From positions 124,001 through 188,000 of the forward strand of contig CALSRC010000004.1 in assembly GCA_943788645.1 (NCBI GenBank): DNA of 64,000 nt, in the 5' to 3' direction. This DNA is from UA16 sp002292325. GTDB lineage: Bacteria > Bacteroidota > Bacteroidia > Flavobacteriales_D > Sanyastnellaceae. Below the pieces are notes generated by a model. It was not told where the DNA came from. It searched no databases and saw only the letters and a list, made by a program, of their open reading frames with translations. This document shows positions 36,116-44,374 of the stretch, in pieces; the stretch's first letter is position 1; the number at the start of each line of letters is the position of its first letter. The translations under genes were made by a program, and so were the position numbers.

Positions 36116-37745
36116 TCAAGCTTCTTGGTCGTCTGTAACGTAAGCTTGTCGCAAGGCGCTTTTGAGCTTGCGGGAGTACTCTTCCTTCAGCCAGTTTTTG
36201 TAATTCTCTGTAGTTTTTGCGATGCACTTGGAATAGAGCCGAATTCGATACGTTATATCTCCTTCAAGTTCCTTCGCCAGGTCAAAAGCGTCCCACAAGT
36301 CGTCGCAGACATACCGAATGATTTCAATGTGGTGATCAATGCTCCGTTCGATGGCTTCCTTCGGACGGCCGCCAGCTCTTGTCACTTGAACGTAGGCCTC
36401 CGCCATGTTAAAGTCGGGATCAGGACCACCTTGTAGCTTTTCCATCAACTCATTCGAATACTCGAAAACAAACTCATCTTCGATCTCTTCATCCGTGTAC
36501 AGCCCTTCGATGAAAGAATTGGGAGATTTGAAAATTTCGGACCAATTGATATGAGCCTCCCACAAGCCAAATCTCCGGGCATTGTTGCCCAAATCAATCA
36601 CATTGAAATGACGCTTTTTTGGCAATATCCGAGAACCCCGACCAATCATCTGGTGATAGAGGGTCAGAGACTTCGTAGCTCGATTCAAAATAATGGTTTG
36701 AACGGAAGGTGAATCGAAACCGGTTGTGAGAATCGATACAGAACTGAGGATGGCATCGGGCTTCTTCTCAAACCACGCGAGGATATCTTGTCGTTCCTTT
36801 TCACTGTGCGTGTTGTCGAGGTGCATGCACTCGTAGCCTTCTTCAATGAACATGGCCTGAACTTGCTTGGACGTGTTGATTCCGTTATTGAAAATCAACG
36901 TCTTCGTTCCTTTTGCTTTTTCTTCATATGCATAAAGGAGCTTTTCTTGCATCAGGTAATTCCCATAAAGGCGTTCTGAGCTGCTGACGGTGTAATCGCC
37001 GTTGATGCCAATTTTGAGGGATCTCAAATTCACATCATAGCTATACGTTATGGCCTTTGCTAAGAATTCCTCTTCAACCAGGGCTGAAATCGATTCTCCG
37101 ACGAGCAGTTCGTTGTAATTGTCCTTGAGGGGCAATTTGACGTTCGAGCTCAGTGGTGTTGCCGTTACCCCCGAGAATAATTTGGTTCGCAAAGTGACCA
37201 AATAGCTTGCGGAAGCTGTTGTAGTGGGCTTCATCAATGACCACAAGGCCCAGGTTGTCGAACTCTATCCGCTCGTCATTGAGACGGTTGTTCAGCGTTT
37301 CTACCATCGCAACAAAACACCAATGATCGTCCTCCTCTTCGAGTTCTTTGACTTTGCTATTGATGATTTTGTTCGGGATTCCAATGTCCGTGAGCATCCG
37401 ACTTGTCTGTCCGCACAATTCAATTCGGTGGGTGAGGATGAGGACCCGCTTGCCCGTTTTGAGGATGTATTGCTTCGCGAGTTCCGAAAATATCACTGTC
37501 TTTCCTCCGCCTGTGGGCAATTGAAACAACAAGTTGTACCGTTCCGGAAACTTGTCCATTCTGCCCAGCAAGGTGGCGATGGCATTCTCTTGATATCCGT
37601 AAAGGGTCTTCCCTTTATGGGATTCGAGCTGCTTTTTGAGTTGGGAATCGGTCAAAGACAAGGTCTGCTGGCGTTTTTGGTAGGCCCTATGAAAAGCATC
37701 AGGGATAATTGCGAAAAGGCAAAAGTACCCCTTCCATTCCTTCAT
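36116..37745 (-). pseudogene. DEAD/DEAH-box superfamily-2 helicase, one frameshift
   Basis: Two overlapping frames make up one ~540-residue helicase. The N-terminal part has Q-motif-like YGYQENAIATLL, Walker A PTGGGKT and Walker B DEAH (VVIDEAHYNSFRKLFGHF). The C-terminal part carries motif III TATPL, a helicase C domain with TTGFDSPSVQTIILNRATKS and motif VI HQMIGRGSRI. The break is in a run of five G on the minus strand near 37172; removing one base joins LG to VTATPLS in the correct motif order. This strongly suggests a homopolymer error. Start 37745 is chosen because the longer frame to 37817 overlaps ung. Likely an ATP-dependent DNA or RNA helicase of the type-III-restriction/UvrB-like class; no nuclease partner is adjacent. 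Confidence 0.82.
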
Positions 37746-37778
37746 TGAAAGAAAATGAAGGAATAGGTTTTCCACGGA

Positions 37779-38540
37779 ATGATGTGGGGCGTTGGAAAAC
37801 CTCTCAGAATCTCGCATGTTTGCCGTGTGGAACTATCGTCTAATTCCAGTCTTTTAGATCGCCTTCCGGAGGAGTGGCGGATCTTAATTGAGACGGCTTC
37901 GCTTGATTGGGAGGGGCTGAGCCACGCCGTGGATCGCGAACGAGAAAAAGCTCCTTGCTACCCGCCAGCAGGTTTCGAATTTGAAGCTTTGCGTGCTGTA
38001 AGTCCCGCAAATGTTCGGGCGGTCATTTGCGGTCAAGACCCGTACCACGGTCCGGGACAGGCACACGGGTTGGCATTTTCGGTTTCGGCCGGTGTCCCAC
38101 ATCCACCTTCCCTGAGAAACATCATCAAAGAAGTTCAAACAGATTTGGCCGCTCCGTGGCCTTTGGGTCAAGATTTCGATTCATCTGGAGCGTTGGGGCA
38201 TTGGAGCAGGGAAGGTGTGCTGCTTCTCAATGACGTTTTAACGGTCCGCGATGGTTCCCCTGGTTCGCATTCGTTATTCGGTTGGCAAGAAGTGACCGGA
38301 GCGATTCTTGATGCAGTTTCAAATCTAGATGTACCCATCGCCATTTTACTTTGGGGTAAGCCAGCTCAGCTGCACGCCAAGCGGTTTACGCAAAAGCAAC
38401 ACGCTGTTTTTGAAGCTCCTCATCCAAGTCCATTGTCTGCGTATCGCGGATTCTGGGGATCCCGACATTTCTCCAAGGCCAATGATTGGCTAGAGGCTCA
38501 TGGAAGAGCGGGAGTCAATTGGCTGGGGTCTGAGGATTGA
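37779..38540 (+). CDS. ung: Uracil-DNA glycosylase (family 1)
   Basis: 253 aa as annotated. The water-activating loop is GQDPYHG (Asp87). Other motifs are GVPHPPSLRNI, LLLNDVLTVRDGSPGSH and the DNA-intercalation loop HPSPLSAYRG (~215-225). Ung removes uracil from DNA to start base-excision repair. Many family members have LNTVLTV where this has LNDVLTV. The first ~18-25 residues are unlike the family. A GTG further in (giving VELSSNSSLLDRLPEEW) is an equally good start and would avoid any overlap with the helicase's longest frame. The stop is 9 bases before the convergent WD40 gene. Confidence 0.95.
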   Translation: MMWGVGKPLRISHVCRVELSSNSSLLDRLPEEWRILIETASLDWEGLSHAVDREREKAPCYPPAGFEFEALRAVSPANVRAVICGQDPYHGPGQAHGLAFSVSAGVPHPPSLRNIIKEVQTDLAAPWPLGQDFDSSGALGHWSREGVLLLNDVLTVRDGSPGSHSLFGWQEVTGAILDAVSNLDVPIAILLWGKPAQLHAKRFTQKQHAVFEAPHPSPLSAYRGFWGSRHFSKANDWLEAHGRAGVNWLGSED

Positions 38541-38549
38541 TTGAGGTTC

Positions 38550-39437
38550 TTAGCGAATGAGCATGCGCACTAAACGGTCGTCACCGCCGAAAATCAGACG
38601 CCCCGTGGTTCTTCCGTTAGATGCCATGGCATTGATCGATCGATGTGAACCTCCATCCTTATGGGTCACCTTCTCATGTGGTTCCAAATCATTCCATCCC
38701 CATGCCTTCAGGGACTTATCCCGGCTCGCAGTCCAGAGCATCCCATTGAAATAGCTTAACCTGTATATCGCGCTTTCATGCGCTGGAATGGACAATAAAA
38801 GCGCACCCTGGGGATCCCAAACGCGCAAATAGCCGTCGCGACCTCCTGATATCCAAACGCGTTTTTGTGGATGCCAAATGGCAGCATAAGTTCCCCCTTC
38901 ATGTCCAGCAATGGTCGTTCCCCCTTGCAACGAGCCAACTGCGTTCAGCGGAGGGCTGATGACGGCCGCCCCACCGGAAGTCCCGATAAAAATACCTGCG
39001 TCGGAGGGGACTACGCATCGGATTTTACGACCACCCTTCATCTGCCAATCGCTTTGTACAGCATTGTCTTTCCAGTGAATGACCCGTTCGTCTCCTCCGC
39101 CTGTAACCAGCGTGCCATCCTCCATCCAGGTCAATGCAAACAGGCCTGATGAGTGCGCTTTTATCCGTCGTGCAAGGTCTTCCTGACCTTGTTCCCATAG
39201 GAATAAGTCACCGTTTTCTGCACCGGCAACCCTCATCCGCTTGTGTGCTGACACCGAAAAAAAAGCTTGGTCATGGTGCAGCAATGCGCGGCCTTCACCG
39301 CTGCCGTCCTCGGCCCACTCCGCAATGATTCCATCCCCCCCCGCAGTGAGCCAGCAGGATTGGTCATTTGCCCAAGTCACATCGTAAATAGCGCCTTGAT
39401 GACCGGAAAGTTGTCGGATGGTTTCGTGGGTTCCCAT
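38550..39437 (-). CDS. WD40-repeat protein
   Basis: 295 aa without signal peptide or membrane segment. Six to seven WD-like blades can be seen, each with a GH or AH start and a variant of the WD end (for example GHQGAIYDVTWANDQSCWLT, AHSSGLFALTWMEDGTLVTG, GHEGGTYAAIWHPQKRVWIS, AHESAIYRLSYFNGMLWTAS). A beta-propeller that binds protein partners in the cytosol is expected. No enzyme domain is attached. The stop is 9 bases from the convergent ung stop. Its start lies ~38 bases from the tiny ORF and ~135 bases from hisS, which is on the other strand. Confidence 0.85.
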   Translation of the reverse strand: MGTHETIRQLSGHQGAIYDVTWANDQSCWLTAGGDGIIAEWAEDGSGEGRALLHHDQAFFSVSAHKRMRVAGAENGDLFLWEQGQEDLARRIKAHSSGLFALTWMEDGTLVTGGGDERVIHWKDNAVQSDWQMKGGRKIRCVVPSDAGIFIGTSGGAAVISPPLNAVGSLQGGTTIAGHEGGTYAAIWHPQKRVWISGGRDGYLRVWDPQGALLLSIPAHESAIYRLSYFNGMLWTASRDKSLKAWGWNDLEPHEKVTHKDGGSHRSINAMASNGRTTGRLIFGGDDRLVRMLIR

Positions 39438-39475
39438 GGATTGCCGAATTTAGCACCTGTAAAACTCCCTTCCTC

Positions 39476-39553
39476 ATGCAATACGTTTTTCTCGCGATGG
39501 CCATTCTTACGGTAGTTGCTTTCATTCAATACCGTCGCCAAAACAAGCGTTGA
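39476..39553 (+). CDS. Possible 25-aa membrane micro-protein
   Basis: An ATG at 39476 opens 25 codons to TGA at 39551-39553. The product has a single hydrophobic segment of about 17 residues (VFLAMAILTVVAFIQY) and a basic end (RRQNKR), as in real bacterial membrane micro-proteins. It lies 19 bases before the hisS start on the same strand. No Shine-Dalgarno-like motif is visible, which is common in this phylum. Chance cannot be excluded. Confidence 0.3.
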   Translation: MQYVFLAMAILTVVAFIQYRRQNKR

Positions 39554-39572
39554 AACGCTGCAATAGCTGATT

Positions 39573-40961
39573 ATGAGCAAACCTTCGATCCCCAAAGGAA
39601 CCCGTGACTTTGGTCCAGCAGTCATGGCCCGACGCAACTGGATGTTCGGTGTGATGCGCAATGCTTTTGAGCGCTATGGTTTTCAACCCATTGAAACCCC
39701 CGCAATGGAAAGTTTACAAACGCTAACGGGCAAATACGGAGAAGAAGGCGATCAATTGATATTCAAAATCCTGAACAATGGGGACTACCTCGCAAAGGCG
39801 GATTCGGAGGCGCTGAATAGCAAGGATTCTAAATCGGTTACTCCGCGCATTTCCAAAAAGGCTTTGCGCTATGACTTGACGGTTCCTTTCGCGCGGTTCG
39901 TGGTCATGGCTCGGAATGATTTGGCCTTTCCTTTTAGGCGCTACCAAATGCAGACGGTATGGAGGGGAGACCGTCCGGGCAAGGGTAGGTACCAAGAATT
40001 CACTCAATGCGATGCTGACATCATTGGTTCAGATAGTGTCTTGTGCGAACTCGATTTGGTAACCTTATTTCATCAAGTTTTAAAAGAGCTTGGAGTTCCG
40101 GGGTTTGAAATTGTCCTAAACGATCGAAGGTTGCTGAATGCTTTAGCTCGCGCGTGGGGCATTGAAGATCGTTTTGAGGATTTCACGATAGCTTTGGATA
40201 AATGGGATAAAATCGGAAATGAAGGAGTTCGCTTAGAACTGAGCAACCGTGGCTTTGCACCTGATTCAATCGAATCCATTATGGAGCTTTTTGCGCTCCT
40301 CGCACATGAGGATGTGCATGCCCGGCTGAATGGAATGCGAGCGATGTTTGCTGCGGGTGATTCTGAAGCACTGGCTGCTTTCGAAGAAATGTCTGAATTG
40401 ATTCAAATGGCGAGTGAAGCAGGAGTTGGCTCGGAGCATCTCGTATTCGATCCTACGTTGGCTCGGGGATTGAATTACTACACGGGCGCCATCTTCGAAG
40501 TCCGGGTAGCCGATGCGCCTGTGGGAAGTATTTGTGGTGGAGGGCGCTATGCAGACCTTACAGGAATTTTTGGTTGGGAAGGGATGAGTGGCGTGGGCAT
40601 CAGCTTTGGAGCAGATCGGATCTATGATGTGTTGGATCATTTTGATGCTTTTCCAGAGTCCGTGTTGCCTCAAGCGCAAGTACTTATTGTTCAATTGGAT
40701 GACGAAGGGAGATCTGATGGTCTCAAAGCTTTGCAAGGGCTGCGCCAAGTGGGAATCAGCACGGTCCTGTATCCGGATGTATCCAAATTGAAAAAGCAAA
40801 TGAAGCACGCTTCTGATTTGGGTGTTCAATTTGTGTTAATGGCCGGGGATGAAGAACGCACCAAAGGGAGTTGGACGGTGCGCAACATGCAAACGGGAGA
40901 TCAAGTTGATGTGAAAGCCAAAGAACTCACCTCTTGGTTAAAAGCTGAGATTACTGGCTGA
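39573..40961 (+). CDS. hisS: Histidyl-tRNA synthetase
   Basis: 462 aa, the size typical of Bacteroidota. It charges tRNA-His with histidine. Class-II motif 1 lies near residue 27; motif 2 is YQMQTVWRGDRPGKGRYQEF (~130-150). The histidine-specific motifs are FDPTLARGLNYYTGAIFEV and GSICGGGRYADLTGIFG. The C-terminal anticodon-binding domain starts near QAQVLIVQLDDE. It overlaps the stop of the minus-strand gene at 40951 by 11 bases (convergent). The start (MSKPSIPKGTRDFGP) matches the usual KGTRDF N-terminus. Confidence 0.97.
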   Translation: MSKPSIPKGTRDFGPAVMARRNWMFGVMRNAFERYGFQPIETPAMESLQTLTGKYGEEGDQLIFKILNNGDYLAKADSEALNSKDSKSVTPRISKKALRYDLTVPFARFVVMARNDLAFPFRRYQMQTVWRGDRPGKGRYQEFTQCDADIIGSDSVLCELDLVTLFHQVLKELGVPGFEIVLNDRRLLNALARAWGIEDRFEDFTIALDKWDKIGNEGVRLELSNRGFAPDSIESIMELFALLAHEDVHARLNGMRAMFAAGDSEALAAFEEMSELIQMASEAGVGSEHLVFDPTLARGLNYYTGAIFEVRVADAPVGSICGGGRYADLTGIFGWEGMSGVGISFGADRIYDVLDHFDAFPESVLPQAQVLIVQLDDEGRSDGLKALQGLRQVGISTVLYPDVSKLKKQMKHASDLGVQFVLMAGDEERTKGSWTVRNMQTGDQVDVKAKELTSWLKAEITG

Positions 40962-41889
40962 TTGCCAAGATAATTTGCTCTTCTATTGACGTCGGCAAAG
41001 CAGAGGAATCGCCGAGAAGGCGGAAAGATTCAGTGTGTTCTTGCTCAGCGGCATCTTGTGGCAAATACATAGAGTCGGGAGGTGAAAATGAAACGACCAG
41101 ACTTTCGTTGATTTGTTCCAATTGCAAATGGGTGTCTCCAATGACATCTAGGCTCCTTTCCGCCAAACTGAAATAGGGCCAAAGAGCATTCTGAGCCCAT
41201 GCGCTGATCATCAATGGCTGGGTATAACGCTCCAATGTGGTAGCATCCAGCATCCCGTCGTCTAATTCGCATCGAAACCGATTGCCAGTTAGGAGTTGCA
41301 TCAATTGAAGGTGAGTTTGGATGTGTTCTACCGTTTCATGAAGCGGTAAAAAAGGAGTCGCTCCTTCATACAGCACCTGCCTGAGGTGACGAGCGAAGAG
41401 GGTGATGATCTTTTCTGCCTTTTCATGGTCACCCATGAGCAGGTGGTTTTCAATCGTGAGCAGCGTCAATTCAAATCGCTCGCTGAATTGGCTCATCGCA
41501 TGATGGGACAGCGATGTCTTGGTCAATGCTGCATCCAATTGTTCTCTTTCCTTTAATCGGTCCAGCTGATGTTGGAGCGCACGGAGTCGACTATTCAGAA
41601 CTTCAGGACTTTCCTGATGAAGAATGGGTTCGAATTCCCAAAAGTGTCGCATGCTGCAGAGGGCCAGCAAAGAAGCCACTCCCCACAGGGTTGATCCGAT
41701 TTGAAGCGGAAGCGTCAGAATGCAGAGAATTGCAACGGCAATCAAAAATAGAAACGGTCGGTTCGTTTGAAAAGTGAACGGTCCAAAGTGGGATGCTGTT
41801 CGCTCGACGCCAATTGCAGGAGCGAGCTGCGCTTGAGTCCAAGCCAAGAGTGCCACAAAGACACTGACGAAGAATAAGACGGCAATCAT
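40951..41889 (-). CDS. Degenerate LytS-type histidine kinase (putative pseudokinase)
   Basis: 312 aa. Two or three hydrophobic segments (~1-20, 45-80) precede a region that aligns by eye to the His_kinase domain of the neighbouring kinase at 34951. In that kinase the phosphoacceptor stretch is QMNPHFLFN; here it is AMSQFSERF, with Phe or Ser in place of His. The N-box ENAIWHG has become QNALWPYF and there is no DNGxG loop. The flanking helices (FARHLRQVLYEGATPFLPLH, THLQLMQLLTGNRFRCEL) are well kept. It therefore probably neither binds ATP nor becomes phosphorylated, and may act as a scaffold or a regulator of an intact kinase. Its ATG overlaps the meaB stop by 4 bases, so the genes are co-translated. 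Confidence 0.75.
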   Translation of the reverse strand: MIAVLFFVSVFVALLAWTQAQLAPAIGVERTASHFGPFTFQTNRPFLFLIAVAILCILTLPLQIGSTLWGVASLLALCSMRHFWEFEPILHQESPEVLNSRLRALQHQLDRLKEREQLDAALTKTSLSHHAMSQFSERFELTLLTIENHLLMGDHEKAEKIITLFARHLRQVLYEGATPFLPLHETVEHIQTHLQLMQLLTGNRFRCELDDGMLDATTLERYTQPLMISAWAQNALWPYFSLAERSLDVIGDTHLQLEQINESLVVSFSPPDSMYLPQDAAEQEHTESFRLLGDSSALPTSIEEQIILAISQ

Positions 41890-42971
41890 CGATTTGAATC
41901 CATTCGTTCATTCATCCATTCTCGAGCGGCGTGAAAGGGCTGAATTGTCCCATTTTGTAATTCTTCCATCAGCTTCCTCCACTTTTCTGAAACTTCACCG
42001 CCTTCCATTCTGCGAATGAATACCAAGTGCTGCACATGTTGGCGAAATTGATCAACCCTTTGCTCAGATCGTTGTTGATCCAACCATCCGTTGGCCATCC
42101 ATTTTGATTGCAACCCCTCGAGGGCCGTGCAACTCTCTTCGATCCCTTTGGCGTCAAGTGCGCTGATGGTCAATACCTCAACTTGATGCCCGCCTGGATT
42201 GGGGGGAAATAAATGAAGCGCCTTTCTGTATTGATTAGCGGTTTCTTCTGCGAGCGTTTCCCTTCCGCTGTCGCATTTGTTCACGAGCAATAAGTCTGCC
42301 ATTTCCATGATGCCTCGCTTGATTCCTTGGAGTTCATCACCGCCACCTGGAAGCATAAGTAGGATAAATGCATCCGTCAAGGCCCGAACGGAGGTTTCAC
42401 TTTGTCCGACACCAACGGTTTCGATGATGATTCGGTCGTATCCTGCTGCCTCACACAGAATCGTCGCTTCAGAGGTGCCTCGCGTGACGCCACCCAGTGA
42501 AGTTCCCGTGGGGCTGGGTCGAACAAAGGCGGCGGCATGTTGGGAGAGGTGTTCCATCCGAGTTTTATCCCCGAGAATACTTCCTCCTGTGCGGCTGCTG
42601 GACGGATCAATGGCCAAAACGGCTACGCGGTGGCCTTGTTCGATGAGTGTTCCACCGAATTGTTCGATAAATGTACTTTTTCCAACTCCGGGCACCCCCG
42701 TGATTCCGATGCGCAGGCTCTCCGTATGCCCACCATCTCTTTCAAGCGCGTCAAGCAGGGCATCCAGTAATTCAAGGTCGGATGTGCGATGGCTTTCTGT
42801 CAGGGTTATGGCTTGTCCCAGCGCTTCACGATTTCCTTCACGTATCAGCGCAGCCCAATCAGCCACATCCGGACGGACGCCTTGGGCTGCACGAATCCTC
42901 GCAAGTGCATTTTGTCTTGCGAGGGCTCCCTTTGGGTTTTGGCCTTTTTTATCTGCTGCATCCAACGCCAT
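41886..42971 (-). CDS. meaB: Methylmalonyl-CoA mutase-associated GTPase MeaB
   Basis: 361 aa G3E-family GTPase (ArgK/MeaB). Walker A is GVPGVGKST (~98), the switch region is DPSSSRTGGSILGDKTRM, the DxxG-type site is ETVGVGQSE, and the specificity motif is NKCD (~250). MeaB gates loading and protection of adenosylcobalamin in methylmalonyl-CoA mutase, which links propionate and branched-chain or odd-chain breakdown to succinyl-CoA. The mutase genes are not in this window. The downstream degenerate kinase overlaps by 4 bases. It diverges from the gene at 43011 by 39 bases. Confidence 0.95.
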   Translation of the reverse strand: MALDAADKKGQNPKGALARQNALARIRAAQGVRPDVADWAALIREGNREALGQAITLTESHRTSDLELLDALLDALERDGGHTESLRIGITGVPGVGKSTFIEQFGGTLIEQGHRVAVLAIDPSSSRTGGSILGDKTRMEHLSQHAAAFVRPSPTGTSLGGVTRGTSEATILCEAAGYDRIIIETVGVGQSETSVRALTDAFILLMLPGGGDELQGIKRGIMEMADLLLVNKCDSGRETLAEETANQYRKALHLFPPNPGGHQVEVLTISALDAKGIEESCTALEGLQSKWMANGWLDQQRSEQRVDQFRQHVQHLVFIRRMEGGEVSEKWRKLMEELQNGTIQPFHAAREWMNERMDSNR

Positions 42972-43010
42972 GAGTCGAAGTTAACGCGAAGTACGGCCTA
43001 TCTTGCAGGC

Positions 43011-43787
43011 GTGGAAAGGACTTTTTTACGAACGACCTGTTGGATTTTTTGCATGGTCCTGCTTTGCTCGGTTTCTGCGCAAAATCTGCAGGATCCGATT
43101 CGATGTGATTCATTGATGTTCATCACGGGGCGGGTAGTGGACGAATCCGCACACTTGGTTCCAGTGGCCATGGTGGTCAATCGTGGGCAGGATGGAGGGG
43201 GGCAGTTCGTTGATCATCAAGGACAATTCTTGTTGGCTGTTTGTCCTGGGGATACGATTGCCTTCGGTGCGATTGGCTTCCATACGATTCAGCGCGTTGC
43301 TCCATTGACTGGGAGGCAATGGGATTGGGAAATTCGACTGAGTCGACTGCGTGTAGAAGTGGGAGTAGCTGAGGTCGTCGCACCGCGAGATCTTCGAGAA
43401 ATCGTTCGTGACATTGAAGCACTTGGATACAATGAAGAAGATTTTAGGCTGACTCAAGTCGATGCACTGAGCAGCCCAATAACGTTTTTGTATCAGATGC
43501 TAAGCCGCGAGGAACAAAGCAAGCGGCTTGTGGCTCAATTGGAAAACAAAGATCGCCGACATGACCTGCTGCGGGAATTGTTCGTCAAATATGTGAACTT
43601 TGAGATTATTCGATTGAAACCCGAGGAATTTGATGCGTTCATTGCATTCAGTGATCCAGGAGATGAGTTGCTCCAGGCGTGGACGCAGTATGAATTTATT
43701 CGGTACATCCAGCAGCGCTTTGAACTGTTTCGCACCCTTCCTTCTCGTTTGAATGATTCGGATTATCAGTATCATTTGGACGATTAA
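43011..43787 (+). CDS. Carboxypeptidase-like regulatory-domain protein, secreted
   Basis: About 258 aa. I prefer the GTG at 43011, which directly precedes a signal peptide (TCWIFCMVLLCSVSAQ); the open frame back to 42789 overlaps meaB and has no family-like content. The first ~90 residues of the mature part form a beta-sandwich of the CarboxypepD_reg kind (ITGRVVDESAHLVPVAMVVN, GGGQFVDHQGQFLLAVCPGD, TIAFGAIGFHTIQR). That domain is common at the N-terminus of Bacteroidota surface proteins. The rest is helical and acidic (LREIVRDIEALGYNEEDFRL ...) and not recognised. Possible role in envelope biogenesis is inference. Confidence 0.72.
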   Translation: MERTFLRTTCWIFCMVLLCSVSAQNLQDPIRCDSLMFITGRVVDESAHLVPVAMVVNRGQDGGGQFVDHQGQFLLAVCPGDTIAFGAIGFHTIQRVAPLTGRQWDWEIRLSRLRVEVGVAEVVAPRDLREIVRDIEALGYNEEDFRLTQVDALSSPITFLYQMLSREEQSKRLVAQLENKDRRHDLLRELFVKYVNFEIIRLKPEEFDAFIAFSDPGDELLQAWTQYEFIRYIQQRFELFRTLPSRLNDSDYQYHLDD

Positions 43788-43805
43788 GACGGAAAAAGAT
43801 GCCCA

Positions 43806-44111
43806 TCAGCTCAAAAGGGCGCTGTCCAAGTAGTGAATAAAAAACTGACAACACCAGCTGATAGAACACAAGGCCACACCCGTTAAGTGCCAGGGTCTTC
43901 TTCTTTCAGCTAAGTGGTCGAATCGAATCACCATATCCACGAACAAAACGACGCATCCTATCGCTTGGGCAAGCAACCAGCCTCCGCGATGATTTTGGAA
44001 AATAGATCCAAATTCCACGTCGGAGAACATCTCGAAAAGAAAGATGCCCTGTAAGACTAGCATAACAAAAAACAGCAGGTTGAGGGATGTTGAATTGGAA
44101 GCGTTGCGCAT
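43806..44111 (-). CDS. Small membrane protein, unknown function
   Basis: 101 aa with three hydrophobic segments (~10-30, 45-63, 76-95) separated by short polar loops; the sequence DHLAERRRPWHLT lies in the cytosolic loop. No family recognised. It converges with the gene at 43787 (18 bases between stops) and diverges from the small lipoprotein gene at 44174. Confidence 0.6.
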   Translation of the reverse strand: MRNASNSTSLNLLFFVMLVLQGIFLFEMFSDVEFGSIFQNHRGGWLLAQAIGCVVLFVDMVIRFDHLAERRRPWHLTGVALCSISWCCQFFIHYLDSALLS

Positions 44112-44130
44112 CGTTTGAAAAAGTTATACT

Positions 44131-44138
44131 AAGTTTGA
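44131..44138 (+). promoter_or_regulatory. Possible -7 element of the small lipoprotein gene
   Basis: TAAGTTTG fits the Bacteroidota -7 consensus TAnnTTTG and lies 35 bases before the ATG at 44174. The nearest upstream TTG is 24 bases away, longer than the usual 19-21, so support is partial. Confidence 0.3.
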
Positions 44139-44173
44139 CATCCCTGCGTTCTGAAACCACCAATTGAGAGAAG

Positions 44174-44362
44174 ATGCTTTTTAATAAACCGAATACCACA
44201 AAAATAGGTTCAACTGGTCTAGATGTAAAGCGCATCAACCATGCACGTTTGCAGCAATGTATCGTGGCGATATTGGGCTTGATGATGGTGGCTGTTTTAG
44301 CTACATCCTGTACTTCACAAAAATCGTGCAGCGCATACCAATCAGTCGAGCAAGTCGATTAA
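44174..44362 (+). CDS. Small lipoprotein
   Basis: 62 aa. A hydrophobic segment (CIVAILGLMMVAVLATSC) ends at a lipobox-like ATSC, leaving a mature peptide of only ~17 residues (CTSQKSCSAYQSVEQVD). Tiny lipoproteins with a second Cys and a tail like this are common in Flavobacteriia and often essential or abundant, but their role is unknown. The longer N-terminal region (~28 polar residues) suggests a later start is possible; no in-frame ATG lies nearer to the hydrophobic part than MMVAV. Confidence 0.6.
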   Translation: MLFNKPNTTKIGSTGLDVKRINHARLQQCIVAILGLMMVAVLATSCTSQKSCSAYQSVEQVD

Positions 44363-44374
44363 CGCGGTTTCTCT

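Noticed and set aside
42789..43010. Longer N-terminus of the secreted gene at 43011
   Set aside because: It lies inside meaB on the opposite strand. The GTG at 43011 directly precedes a signal peptide.
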